A stretch of 64,000 nt of DNA from Candidatus Poribacteria bacterium (GCA_012270795.1 JAAXHO010000279.1:45555-109554), one strand, 5' to 3'. Counted from the stretch's first letter, positions 1 through 8,879 are shown. Made by a program: numbers and translations. The notes: generated by a model not told the origin, from the sequence alone.

Positions 1-1140
1 GCGGGATATGATGTTGTGCTTTCAGGCAAACAACATTTTGGTGGTATGGATCAGTTGCACGGCTTTCGTGCGCAACTTGCCAGAGACTTACACGCTGAAA
101 GAAAACATGGACTCACGGATTGGCGAAATGGCACACCAGCAGCATTCCATCCTTGGCAAGGACCTGCGCGAGCCGGTCCAGGAACGACAGAAGAAATTAA
201 GATAGATGACCTGGCAGAGGCAGCAGCAATTGCCTATCTCCGCGATACTGCAAGGCAGGAACAGCCGTGGGCCCTCAATGTGTCATTCATTGCACCTCAC
301 TTTCCGCTGGTTGTACCGCAAAGGTTTTGGGACCTCTACCCACTTGATAAGATTGACCTGCCCAACATTCCAGATGGACACCTTGAGAATCAGCATCCCG
401 TGTATCAACGTATGCGTCGAATGTTCGGTTGTGTTGACTTTCCAGAGGATTTAGTTCGCCGCGCACGTGCTGGTTATTATGGATTGATTACCTATCTTGA
501 TGAGAAGATCGGGAATCTGATTCGGACGCTTGAAGAGACAGGTCAGTTGGAGAATACCGTCGTCATCTATACCAGTGATCATGGTGAGATGAACGGTGAA
601 CACGGTATGTGGCGAAAGTCGAATTTTTATGAGGCTTCCTCCCGTGTGCCGTTGCAGATTATGTTTCCTGATCGGATGTCTGCAGGCAAACACATTGATG
701 AAGTGGTTTCACTTGTTGATTTGACAGCAACGTTGGTGGACATTGCGGGTGGACATTCCTTAAGTCAATTTGATGGCAATAGTCTGATGGGGTTGATACA
801 AGGGACTGAGACAGCATGGAAAGATTTTGCGTTCTCTGAATATCTTGCTCATGGTGTTGCACGTCCGATGGCGATGCTGCGGAAGGGACGTTACAAATTC
901 AACTACAGCCTTGGTGATCCGTGTGAACTTTACGATATTTCTGAAGACCCTGATGAGTTTTACAACCTTGCAAATGAATTTAGGTATCAGGCAATTTGCC
1001 GTGATATGGAAACGCAACTTTTAGCAGAATGGGATCCCGTTGAAATTGAGAAACAGGTGCGCGAGAGTCAACAGGCGCGGCTTCTCATTGATAAAGTGAC
1101 TGCGGGAGAATGGCGTAAACCTCCTTCTGCCGTGATATAA
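1..1140 (+). CDS. Sulfatase, 5'-truncated by the window edge
   Basis: The open frame runs in from base 1, so the start and the Cys/Ser-x-Pro-x-Arg formylglycine site lie upstream of the window. What remains is the later part of an alkaline-phosphatase-fold sulfatase. Near base 25 is GKQHFGG, the counterpart of the family GKWH motif with Gln for Trp. At about residues 190-205 is TSDHGEMNGEHGMWRK, the metal-binding Asp-His segment with the catalytic-pocket Lys. The end (ELYDISEDPDEFYNLA) is the usual sulfatase C-terminal signature. It should hydrolyse sulphate esters, probably on exported polysaccharide. Two further sulfatases lie within 10 kb. The family is certain; the substrate is not. Confidence 0.93.
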   Translation, partial: AGYDVVLSGKQHFGGMDQLHGFRAQLARDLHAERKHGLTDWRNGTPAAFHPWQGPARAGPGTTEEIKIDDLAEAAAIAYLRDTARQEQPWALNVSFIAPHFPLVVPQRFWDLYPLDKIDLPNIPDGHLENQHPVYQRMRRMFGCVDFPEDLVRRARAGYYGLITYLDEKIGNLIRTLEETGQLENTVVIYTSDHGEMNGEHGMWRKSNFYEASSRVPLQIMFPDRMSAGKHIDEVVSLVDLTATLVDIAGGHSLSQFDGNSLMGLIQGTETAWKDFAFSEYLAHGVARPMAMLRKGRYKFNYSLGDPCELYDISEDPDEFYNLANEFRYQAICRDMETQLLAEWDPVEIEKQVRESQQARLLIDKVTAGEWRKPPSAVI

Positions 1141-1221
1141 TTTTGAAAATCAAGGTTTTCCGTTAATTCTGAAGTTTCTTTTCTATCAATCGAGGAATCC
1201 CACCTACCAGAGAATTTGTAA

Positions 1222-1256
1222 AGCAAAAATCGGGGTTAGAAACCCCTCCTACAAAG
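1222..1256. repeat. Half copy of the B intergenic repeat
   Basis: The sequence AAATCGGGGTTAGAAACCCC followed by TCC is one arm of a stem-loop found complete at 7682-7751, 27994-28064, 33436-33505 and 35567-35636. Here only one arm is present, between two convergent genes. Confidence 0.7.
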
Positions 1257-1286
1257 TGTTGCAAAATAGGTAGGTGGGAGTTAGTG

Positions 1287-4121
1287 CTACTGATCCGCCG
1301 TGTTGTGTGTGTCTTCAAGTGCATGTATCGTGCCGTGCAGATAGCACTCTAATGGTGTGCCGTCTGCGAAGTTGACTTTGATGTCAACGTGCAACTGCAT
1401 TGTAGGTGTAATGCTCGGTATTTTGAGGAAAGCGGTTTTGCCGTCCTCAGAAAGCGTTACAGATTGAACGGGGTGTGTATCTCTGCCTTCCTCACCAGAA
1501 CGTTTTAGCTTCGGTGAACCGTAGTTTTTCGTCCATCTGTATTCCCAACTTTGTACTCGCCAGTTTTCAGGTTTTGCTGCGGATTCAGGTGCAAGGGGTG
1601 TGTAGAAACTGACTATTAAGCCGTCTCTGACAGCGCGGAACGTTTTTGGGGTGCGGAGCGGTGCACCGGTCATCCGTATCCGATAGAATCCTGTATCTTC
1701 TTGTTTATTGGACGACCATCCGAATAGCCCCGCGATGTAGAGTTCTCGGGTGATGGGGTGGTATCGTCCCCGCATCACGCCAGTTGGCAGCTCTACACCG
1801 AGTTCGGTGAGAGCACCTTGGACGGTGTCGTCTACTTCTTGCTGCAGGACAGCATAAACCTTCCCCGTACCGTAACTGACAGAGAGGACTGAATCACCCA
1901 TTTCTCCCCAGGTATCGGTTGGCACCCAAACGAGTGTTGCGGGGGATCGGTCAACGAAGGGAGCGACCCAGCAGAGGGGCGGTTCATAGGTGGTTGGCGG
2001 TTCGTCGGATGGGTACCAACCCCATGCGTTCCCGTAGAATTTTCCTGATTCAGCGATACGGTTGATTCGGTTTGCAGGCATCCAATAGCCTTCCTGATCA
2101 GTGCCGTAGAATATAGGCCCGGGGCTGATTCCGAGTCCGTTTGAAGCGCGAAATCCGTAAGCGACCACGGTGGACTTTTCCCTATCTGGTGTCACTTTGA
2201 TGAGAGTGCCGTGGTGTGGGTGTTGTGCCTTTAGTGCGTGTCTAGCAGCTTTCATGTAGTAGAAGTTCCCTTCTGCATCAGTCTGCAGGTCCATGCAGGG
2301 TTCGTGGAAATGTTCACTATTGTAGGTATCGTTATTAAAGTTCTCGTAGAAGTCGGTTTCACCATCTGCGTTGAGATCAACAAGTCGTGTGATTTGGTCG
2401 CGCCCGACGACGTAAATTTGATCATCAACGATTTTTAGTCCGAGTGGTTGGTTTAGTCCGGTTGCGATACGTTGCCAAACGAGTTTTTCCAAAGTATCAT
2501 TAAGTCCGGTGACTGTCCAGACATCCCCGTTCCATGTGGAAAGTGCGGCACTATTCCCGTCTTGGAAGAAGTCGAACCCGCCGAAACGTATCCACGAATC
2601 CCAGGGATTTTGGGTGGGCCAATCTATTTTATCTATTGCGAACGGTTGACTTGGGTCTATGCCTTTGTTTGCTGCTAACCGGGCAAATTCATTGAGTTGT
2701 GACTCACTACCATCCCATGTAAGAATCGATGTGGTTTTGTCTGTAGTGAAGTCGAGGTAAACTCGGTTAGAGTCAATGGTCCATTTCGCTCCCTCAATGG
2801 GTTCGACTAGTGTCACTGCAATCAAGGGTGGTTCTTGAAAACGTTGGTAAAGTCTATTCATTTCTTTGGGAGAGAGGGCGCGGTTGTATAGATGCATTTC
2901 GTCAAGTTTCCCTTGCAGTCTGGGGGAATTCTCTGGGAAATTTTCTGCTGTGAATCCGAGTCGCCAGATGTCATCTTCCAACGCTTCATCTGGTTTAAGG
3001 CTGCCTTTAGCGGTAATCTCACCGTCTAAAAAGAGGGTTACTGTCCCTGTCTGATGTTTCCATGTCAATCCGACATGATGCCAAACCCCGTCATTGACAG
3101 GTTTTGCATTTCTTGCGGTGTTGGTGATGACACCGACCCATCCGACATCAAACGCTAAATGCCCACCTCGGATAAAGAAAGTTTTGCCATTTGGCACCCA
3201 TTCTGGTTCCTCAAGTGCTTCAGAAAAGATTGAACCGTCTTTTTCAGTGGCAATCCATGCAGTAAAGGTTAGGTCAGAGGTATCAAAATCGAGGTCAAAG
3301 TTTTCATCAAAACGCGCTTCAGCATCCCCATCAAATAAAAGACTACTGTTTCTCCAACCGATTTCCCAACGAACTCTGTCAAGGGTGATAGTGGAATTTT
3401 CAGATATTTCACTTTCGGTGTGTAAACCTGTGCCTTCGTCAAAACGCCAGTGTCCGATCAAGGCTGGATCGTTCTTCTGCAATTGTGAATCAGTGGATTC
3501 TGATTTTTTGGCAGAAGGGACCAGGACAGCAAAGTACTGATCTGCACTGCCAACACCGTCATGGGCAGGGGTTAGATCGTCCATAGAAAGCACTTTCGGT
3601 AGATATCCATCTAATTCAAAGTGCATTTTCGTTGTTCCTGGTTCTATTTTGAGTGTTTCTAGTATGAGTCTCTGTTGTATATCGGTGTTTCCAGTTGTGT
3701 TTAGTTTTTCTGCCCACCGTTTCGGTCCACCTTTGACCAACATCGTCAAATCTGTCACTTTAGGTGAGGCATCAACGAATTGCGTCCATGTGCTCAATTT
3801 GAGTGTTTCCTGATTTGTAGCCGTGATCAGTATTTTGGTGGAGATTGCTTTTTTGGAGGGTGGGAATCGGACACGTAGTTCGTCCTGTTCTGTCTCCCAC
3901 TGAGTGCCTTCTGGTGCGTCAACCAGAGCGGCGAGTAGGCTGCCCTGTGCGCCGGGTTCTGTATTTGGTGGACATAGTGCAACCCCCCGTGCCGCGTGAA
4001 AATTTAGGTAGAGCGGATGGTTTACCGTCAGGGATTGTTGCCACACGTACAAGCGTGCTTGATGTGGAGGGACCGAGATGAAAAGTGCGTGAAAAAGCGG
4101 AAGCCTTATCTCCACTTTCAA
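1287..4121 (-). CDS. LamG and beta-propeller portion of a frameshifted ThuA-DUF6797-LamG protein
   Basis: This 944-codon frame has no credible start: its first codon is an internal TTG. It overlaps the end of the ThuA frame upstream. About residues 60-200 continue the DUF6797-type domain. A LamG/concanavalin-like domain spans about 225-430 (LIGHWRFDEGTG to DEMHLYNRALSPKEMNRLY). A six-bladed-propeller-like region of the PQQ/L-sorbosone-dehydrogenase type follows (RIATGLNQPLGLKIVDDQIYVVG, YGFRASNGLGISPGP). Planctomycete-type proteins carry ThuA, DUF6797, LamG and the propeller on one chain, so this is very probably the C-terminal two thirds of the gene that starts at 5409. It is presumably secreted and acts on or binds carbohydrate. 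The enzymatic activity is unknown. Confidence 0.75.
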   Translation of the reverse strand: MKVEIRLPLFHALFISVPPHQARLYVWQQSLTVNHPLYLNFHAARGVALCPPNTEPGAQGSLLAALVDAPEGTQWETEQDELRVRFPPSKKAISTKILITATNQETLKLSTWTQFVDASPKVTDLTMLVKGGPKRWAEKLNTTGNTDIQQRLILETLKIEPGTTKMHFELDGYLPKVLSMDDLTPAHDGVGSADQYFAVLVPSAKKSESTDSQLQKNDPALIGHWRFDEGTGLHTESEISENSTITLDRVRWEIGWRNSSLLFDGDAEARFDENFDLDFDTSDLTFTAWIATEKDGSIFSEALEEPEWVPNGKTFFIRGGHLAFDVGWVGVITNTARNAKPVNDGVWHHVGLTWKHQTGTVTLFLDGEITAKGSLKPDEALEDDIWRLGFTAENFPENSPRLQGKLDEMHLYNRALSPKEMNRLYQRFQEPPLIAVTLVEPIEGAKWTIDSNRVYLDFTTDKTTSILTWDGSESQLNEFARLAANKGIDPSQPFAIDKIDWPTQNPWDSWIRFGGFDFFQDGNSAALSTWNGDVWTVTGLNDTLEKLVWQRIATGLNQPLGLKIVDDQIYVVGRDQITRLVDLNADGETDFYENFNNDTYNSEHFHEPCMDLQTDAEGNFYYMKAARHALKAQHPHHGTLIKVTPDREKSTVVAYGFRASNGLGISPGPIFYGTDQEGYWMPANRINRIAESGKFYGNAWGWYPSDEPPTTYEPPLCWVAPFVDRSPATLVWVPTDTWGEMGDSVLSVSYGTGKVYAVLQQEVDDTVQGALTELGVELPTGVMRGRYHPITRELYIAGLFGWSSNKQEDTGFYRIRMTGAPLRTPKTFRAVRDGLIVSFYTPLAPESAAKPENWRVQSWEYRWTKNYGSPKLKRSGEEGRDTHPVQSVTLSEDGKTAFLKIPSITPTMQLHVDIKVNFADGTPLECYLHGTIHALEDTHNTADQ

Positions 4122-5409
4122 GCGTTGGTGATTCCAACACTGAACGAGTGCCTACTGTATAGGAAAGAATAACGCGGTTTTTGTGAAGGTACAACCCTTT
4201 CCAATGTGCCCAATCTTTGGGTAGGGGACCGAAGGGAACAGAGCGCGTATCCTCAAAGCTGTCGTTTTTTGCCCAGCCGGGTCCCACTTTGTTTTCCCAT
4301 AAGAGTTCTCCTTCTATAGATGGGAAACTCTGATGCCATCCGTTATATGCAACATCTGCATAGTCAATCAATCCACCTATCCAACCTGCGGAATAACGTA
4401 ACAGGTCTGTGTCAAACACCACTGTTCCACCTGTGTGATCTGGTGTCAGGGGGATAATAATGCCTTTATAGGTAAGGTTTTTGGGATGTACGGCAACAGC
4501 AGTGGAGAGAAAGGGCCCGTAGTCCATATCTCGCCACCGTTGTCCTGTTTTTGCACGCCAACCGGGGGCATATCGTTGAGGGGCATCACGATCAAGACAC
4601 CAATAGACTCCGTTAACAACAAGTCGACGAAAGTCAACCACGTTGAAGTCTTCTGGGTGTCCCATCGTTGTTGTGAACACACGTCCGCCGCCAGTGTGGG
4701 TATGCGTCCATGCAATAGGATTGACTGTCTTCTCGTCACCTCGTCTTTTATCTGGAAATACGGGTCGTCCGTGTACTAATATCTGTGCGTCTTCTGGTGG
4801 ATAGTTTGGACGCACGTGGTAGGTCCAGGAGCGGACGTGGAATTCGGGACTTACACCTTGAAGGATAGGGTGCTCACCGATGGTTGTAGCATCGGTACTT
4901 GCGCCGTGTCCGTAGTGGCGTATCCATGGTGCTCCGAGTTCGCGTGCCCCGAAACTGTTCCAAAACTCCGCTCGTTGATCGGAGTTTCTATAATTAAAAG
5001 CGTGTGTTGTTGTGCGAAAAGCGAGGATGGGAGCTCCGCGGTCTATGTATTTTTGTAACATCTCAAGGTTGTCATCTGGGAGTTGTCGGAAACGTAGGTA
5101 CAGGACGAGTAGGTCAGCGGTTTCAAGTGCTTCAAGTCCGTTGATGCTGTTGCCCGCGCCCCCCTGAATTACGTAGTCAATGAGTACTGTGGTGCGGAAA
5201 CCGTAATGGTCTGCCAATACCTTTGCTAAAGCCGGCATTGTTACTTCGGAACGGTATTCATTTTCACCCACGACGAAGACGATATGGGGTTGCTGTGCGT
5301 GGCTGATGGACGCGAATGTACTCAACGTGAGTAAAATTGCCAGTAGGCAAGTTACTGTTCGTTTTGTCTGTTTGAGTGAGTCGTTGTGTAAGTTATATGA
5401 AATTGACAA
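3919..5409 (-). CDS. ThuA-domain secreted protein, N-terminal part of a frameshifted gene
   Basis: Translation most likely begins at TTG 5409, preceded by GGGAGG at 8 bases. Residues 1-39 form a signal peptide ending at SHAQ. Residues 42-250 are a ThuA (trehalose-utilisation, glutamine-amidotransferase-like) domain with IVFVVGENEYRSEVTMPAL and a segment HAFNYRNSDQRAEFWN. A DUF6797-like region follows (MDYGPFLSTAVAVHPKNL, VVFDTDLLRYSAGWIGGLIDY). The last 20 or so residues turn into low-sense Arg/Thr-rich sequence, while the family continuation appears in the next frame. The switch falls near a run of six G on the minus strand at 3982-3987, and removing one G restores a single frame. It may be a real mutation, an assembly error or slippage. 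Confidence 0.8.
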   Translation of the reverse strand: MSISYNLHNDSLKQTKRTVTCLLAILLTLSTFASISHAQQPHIVFVVGENEYRSEVTMPALAKVLADHYGFRTTVLIDYVIQGGAGNSINGLEALETADLLVLYLRFRQLPDDNLEMLQKYIDRGAPILAFRTTTHAFNYRNSDQRAEFWNSFGARELGAPWIRHYGHGASTDATTIGEHPILQGVSPEFHVRSWTYHVRPNYPPEDAQILVHGRPVFPDKRRGDEKTVNPIAWTHTHTGGGRVFTTTMGHPEDFNVVDFRRLVVNGVYWCLDRDAPQRYAPGWRAKTGQRWRDMDYGPFLSTAVAVHPKNLTYKGIIIPLTPDHTGGTVVFDTDLLRYSAGWIGGLIDYADVAYNGWHQSFPSIEGELLWENKVGPGWAKNDSFEDTRSVPFGPLPKDWAHWKGLYLHKNRVILSYTVGTRSVLESPTLESGDKASAFSRTFHLGPSTSSTLVRVATIPDGKPSALPKFSRGTGGCTMSTKYRTRRTGQPTRRSG

Positions 5410-5794
5410 ATGTTGTTCCTCCCAGATGGATTGAATTAATGAGTTAGTATTGCATTATTCGTTTTTATTAGTAAATTATTCAATTGGCAAAAGTATAGCA
5501 GGTTAAGGAAAAATGTCAATAAAAATCCGATTCTGTACTAATTGTGGAATTTTTTAGTTGTTTTTTTCGTGATTTTTGTGATTTTTTCATAAGTGCTTTC
5601 GATCGTGTCGTGGTATGGGTTTATGAAGGTTTTATGAATTTGCGAAATTTTGAAAAAAACAACTAAATGGGGTTTTTGTCGTTTTTTTGTAGTGTACTTT
5701 GTTTTGGATTTGTTCTTTAATTTTGTGTTCTTTGATTTGTTTGGTCTGTCATTTTGGTGATCCTTTTTTGTATAAAACTAATAGTTTGGATTTT
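5410..5794. other. AT-rich spacer without a gene
   Basis: This is T-rich sequence between divergently transcribed genes, with many short T and A runs. I see no ORF with a ribosome-binding site and no stable hairpin. It probably holds the promoter of the minus-strand ThuA gene, but I cannot pick out a convincing one. Confidence 0.4.
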
Positions 5795-5993
5795 ATACCA
5801 ATTCAAATTAATATTGTCCCATTAAGGAATTCCACTTTTATTGCTGGTTGGGGTACCTCTCTTCGGTAGTAGCGACCTCCAAATCAAGAAATCAACGGTA
5901 TGAATGCTCTATAGCATTCCCCGGGTCGCGACCTGGAGGTCGCTCCTACCAGAACGTTTCAACAAATGGCATCTTATTTTTTAGAAATGGTAT
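5795..5993. repeat. F-type inverted-terminal-repeat element, filled copy
   Basis: The ends are ATACCAATTC and GAAATGGTAT, a 9/10 inverted match. Almost the same sequence occurs at 22835-22991. The two differ by point changes and by an extra 43 nt here (5881-5923), which sits in the centre of the inner GGTCGC palindrome. No coding capacity, so a non-autonomous MITE-like element is the likely nature. Confidence 0.85.
5881..5923. mobile_element. D hairpin mini-element inserted in an F element
   Basis: It contains AAATCAACGGTATGAATGC, a short loop and GCATTCCCCG, so ATGCT/AGCAT arms form a small hairpin. The same unit recurs at 7889-7924, about 25126-25165, about 30577-30656, 31936-31970, 35661-35696 and at the window end, each time inside another repeat. 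Confidence 0.75.
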
Positions 5994-6104
5994 TATTTGG
6001 GTATATGGGTATATGGGTTATATTATACCTTATGGGGGTGTGGTTTTGTTGTGATTTCTATTTTGGGAACAATAGATATCATGTATAATCTATTGGGATT
6101 CTAT

Positions 6105-6150
6105 TGTTGGGAACCCACCAACAACGAAACTTGTCAATTGAATGTCTTCG
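6105..6150. repeat. Partial G element end
   Basis: CCAACAACGAAACTTGTCAA followed by TTGAATG matches the right end of the G element at 7650-7780. The left half is missing. Confidence 0.45.
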
Positions 6151-6163
6151 GATTGATTTGTTA

Positions 6164-6192
6164 TTGACAAACAAGGGTAGATGATGTATTCT
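6164..6192 (+). promoter_or_regulatory. Sigma-70-type promoter for the sulfatase at 6228
   Basis: TTGACA at 6164-6169 and TATTCT at 6187-6192 are separated by 17 bases. The start codon lies 35 bases past the -10 box. Confidence 0.6.
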
Positions 6193-6227
6193 TTTCAAAA
6201 GTCAATCCTAACAATAGGAAGTTTTAC

Positions 6228-7643
6228 ATGGAGGCAACAAAAAAGCGACCGAATCTCGTCTATGTCTTTGCAGATCAGCTCCGTTACCAAGCATGTGGTT
6301 ATGCGGGGGATACACGCGCACGGACACCGCATATAGACAGACTGGCTACAGAGGGGGCAAACTTTTGTAACGCTGTCTCTGGCAGTCCGATGTGTGCACC
6401 GTATCGTGCATCGCTTTTTACCGGAAAATATGCAAGTAGCACTGGCATGGCGATCAATGAACTCCGCATGAACCCGAACCATGACTGCTTCGGACACGTT
6501 TTGCATCGCAACGGCTACCAGACAAGTTATATCGGGAAGTGGCACTTGTGGGCAAATCAGTTGGGCAGGCATCACGATCCTGTGAATTCGTATATCCCGC
6601 CGGGACCGCATCGTCTCGGTTTTGATGGGGAATGGTCAGCGTACAATTTCCATCATACCTACTTTGACACATATTATCATAAAGACAGTCCAGAGAGGAT
6701 AACGATTCCCGGCTATGAACCGGATGGACAGACAAATTTAGCGATTGACTATCTCCAACGTGCATCAAAAGCGGACGATCCTTTTGCCCTTTTCCTATCA
6801 ATCGGCACACCGCATGACCCGTGGACAGAGAACAACGTTCCGAGTGAATATTATGAGATGTTCCGTGATGTTGACTTTCCGTATCCACCGAACTATAAAG
6901 TAGAAAACGACCCTTATGGTGATGGGTGGGCGATGATGAATGCCGAACACCGAGCGAAACTTCCTGAATGGATGCGTGCTTATTATGCGATGACGACAAA
7001 CCTTGATTGGAATATCGGCAGGTTGCTGACAGCCATTGACGAACTTGGATTGCGCGAGGACACGATCTTTGTGTTTACCTCTGATCATGGGGAGATGTTC
7101 GGTGCGCAGGGACGCAGAGCGAAAAACATCTTTTATGAGGAAGCGGTTCGTGTTCCGTTTCTTGTTAGATGGGATAGCCAAATTCCAAGTGGGCATATTG
7201 CAGACGCGTGTTTAAATACACCGGACATTATGCCGACACTGCTTGCAATGATGAATTTGCCGATTCCTACAGATGTTGAAGGGACAGATATGAGTAAGGC
7301 AGCATATAACCTTACGTTTGATGAACCGGTTGCTGCGTTTATGCAAGGGATGGGATGTACTGCAAAGTGGGAGGATGGTTATGAGTGGCGAGCTGTCCGA
7401 ACCAAGCAATATACCTACGCTGTTCACCGTCCTGATCGTTGTGAAAAACTTTTTGATAATCTGGCGGATCCGTATCAAACCTGTAATTTGGCAGATGACC
7501 CCGCATCGGAAACGCTCCGAGATGGTTTCCGTGAGATGTTAAAGCAACGTATGGATGCAGTTAATGACACCTTTGAAGCATGCACATGGTATCGGGATAA
7601 CTGGACAGAGGATCGGATTATTCTAAGGACAGCAACATTATAG
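6228..7643 (+). CDS. Sulfatase, formylglycine-dependent
   Basis: A complete 471-residue S1-type sulfatase. The N-terminus NLVYVFADQLRYQACG carries the first metal-binding residues. CAPYRASLFTG (near residue 57) is the C-x-P-x-R site whose Cys must be converted to formylglycine. GKWH follows near residue 103, and TSDHGEMFGAQGRRAKN near 285 supplies the late metal ligands. There is no clear signal peptide, so it is either cytoplasmic or exported without a visible signal. It most resembles the choline/iduronate-type single-domain enzymes; the substrate cannot be told. ATG 6228 has a weak purine-rich stretch upstream (AATAGGAAG). A sulfatase-maturing enzyme is not in this window. Confidence 0.95.
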   Translation: MEATKKRPNLVYVFADQLRYQACGYAGDTRARTPHIDRLATEGANFCNAVSGSPMCAPYRASLFTGKYASSTGMAINELRMNPNHDCFGHVLHRNGYQTSYIGKWHLWANQLGRHHDPVNSYIPPGPHRLGFDGEWSAYNFHHTYFDTYYHKDSPERITIPGYEPDGQTNLAIDYLQRASKADDPFALFLSIGTPHDPWTENNVPSEYYEMFRDVDFPYPPNYKVENDPYGDGWAMMNAEHRAKLPEWMRAYYAMTTNLDWNIGRLLTAIDELGLREDTIFVFTSDHGEMFGAQGRRAKNIFYEEAVRVPFLVRWDSQIPSGHIADACLNTPDIMPTLLAMMNLPIPTDVEGTDMSKAAYNLTFDEPVAAFMQGMGCTAKWEDGYEWRAVRTKQYTYAVHRPDRCEKLFDNLADPYQTCNLADDPASETLRDGFREMLKQRMDAVNDTFEACTWYRDNWTEDRIILRTATL

Positions 7644-7649
7644 TAAAGC

Positions 7650-7780
7650 CAGAGGTATTCAATTGTCACAAAGTATCATGGTTGGAGGGGTTTCTAACCC
7701 CGATTTCTGCTGCTGTGTATCTGAAATCGGGGTTAGAAACCCCTCCAACAACAACGAAATCCGACAATTGAATGCCTCTG
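7650..7780. repeat. G-type inverted-terminal-repeat element with B stem-loop
   Basis: The ends are CAGAGGTATTCAATTGTC and GACAATTGAATGCCTCTG (17/18 inverted match). The centre is the B stem-loop, GTTGGAGGGGTTTCTAACCC and its complement. Other copies are at 33404-33532 and 25048-25245, with a half copy at 44249. Confidence 0.85.
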
Positions 7781-7812
7781 ATAGTAAAGCATATAATTAT
7801 ATGAACATATTT

Positions 7813-7988
7813 GTAGCACAAACTTTATGAAGATTAACTAAATAATTCGGTAATATCTTAGCGATGATCGGTGCGGTTAGGAAACCGCAAATCAACGGTA
7901 TGAATGTCATTTAGGCATTCCCCGCCTACCGAGTTTGGGGAAAATTAGAATTACCGAAAGAATAAGTTAATCTTCATAAAGTTTGTGC
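7813..7988. repeat. Inverted-terminal-repeat element with perfect 24-bp ends, carrying a D insertion
   Basis: The 24 bases beginning GCACAAACTTTATGAAGATT at 7816 recur exactly inverted at 7965-7988. Inside is a GGTGCGGTTAGGAAACCGC hairpin that is interrupted at 7889-7924 by the D mini-element. An uninterrupted version of that hairpin is at 14597-14622. Confidence 0.8.
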
Positions 7989-8067
7989 AAATGCGGACAC
8001 AAACTGGCAGTTTGTGCTACAAAAAAGAGATTAATTTAGAAATGGTATTATACACAAGGAGCAAAAC

Positions 8068-8820
8068 ATGTATATTAAGGTTTTTTCACTTCTTTTCACA
8101 ATAATGACAATAGGTATATTTGTCAGTTTTAGCCATGCTCAGATCGATCCTGAGAAGATCGTCGGCATTTGGTTACTTGACGAAGACAAGGATGATGTTG
8201 CAGAAGATGCATCGGGGCACGGATATGATGGAACAATCACCCAATCAGACTGGGTTGATGGCAAAGTTGATGGTGCTCTTGATATTAAGAAAGGTGGTAC
8301 TGTCACTATTCCGTTCGGTAAGGGAGTCGTGACGGATAAGATGAGTTTCATCTTGTGGCTTCAGTTTACCGATTTATCAGGACAGCAAAACTACTTCTCT
8401 ATACACGATCAGAGTGATAACCGCTATGTCCCGTATAAGGAAGGTGCAAACACACTCCGTAGTTGGAGCAATGTCTGGAATGTTAGCAGTGGTGTCGTTG
8501 TAAAAGCGGGGACGTGGTATCATGTTGCGAACACTTACGATGGAACAACGGCAAAGATATATGTCAACGGTGAAGAAAAGGTCTCGCAAACGGTGCAGAA
8601 GTTCCAACTTGTAGATGAGAATCAGACTGCATGGCTTGCAACTGACAAAGGTGCCAGTTTCCAGTCTGCTTGTATTATGGATGAGGTAGGTCTTTTCAAC
8701 GATGCCCTATCTAAAGATGAGATCCAGAATATAATGGATAACGGGATCTATCAGACAGTATTTGCTGTGGAACCTGTAAATAAACTTCCTCTGGTTTGGG
8801 GCAAACTGAAGCATCGATAG
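8068..8820 (+). CDS. Secreted LamG-domain protein
   Basis: 250 residues with a signal peptide (about 1-25, cut after SFSHAQ). ATG 8068 follows AAGGAG at a normal distance. Residues 30-225 are one LamG/concanavalin A-like jelly roll: IVGIWLLDEDKDDVAEDASG, then DGKVDGALDI, GTWYHVANTYDGTTAKIYVN and IMDEVGLFNDALSKDEIQN. It is likely an extracellular glycan- or protein-binding module with no catalytic domain. The C-terminal tail VNKLPLVWGKLKHR resembles the tails of the two malectin-like proteins at 25.7-27.0 kb, which suggests a shared surface or sorting signal. An F-type repeat end containing TGGTATTAT lies just upstream and may act as promoter. Confidence 0.88.
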   Translation: MYIKVFSLLFTIMTIGIFVSFSHAQIDPEKIVGIWLLDEDKDDVAEDASGHGYDGTITQSDWVDGKVDGALDIKKGGTVTIPFGKGVVTDKMSFILWLQFTDLSGQQNYFSIHDQSDNRYVPYKEGANTLRSWSNVWNVSSGVVVKAGTWYHVANTYDGTTAKIYVNGEEKVSQTVQKFQLVDENQTAWLATDKGASFQSACIMDEVGLFNDALSKDEIQNIMDNGIYQTVFAVEPVNKLPLVWGKLKHR

Positions 8821-8879
8821 AAAATACACCACAAGTTACAACCCTTGTAAACCAGGATTGTAGCAGTCATTGCAGATGT

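Noticed and set aside
3094..3540. 148-codon plus-strand frame inside the LamG gene
   Set aside because: It is antisense to the LamG domain; the Ser/Lys-rich product has no family resemblance.
6195..6999. Long open frames opposite the sulfatase at 6228
   Set aside because: They are antisense to a conserved gene with intact motifs and have no ribosome sites or recognisable products.
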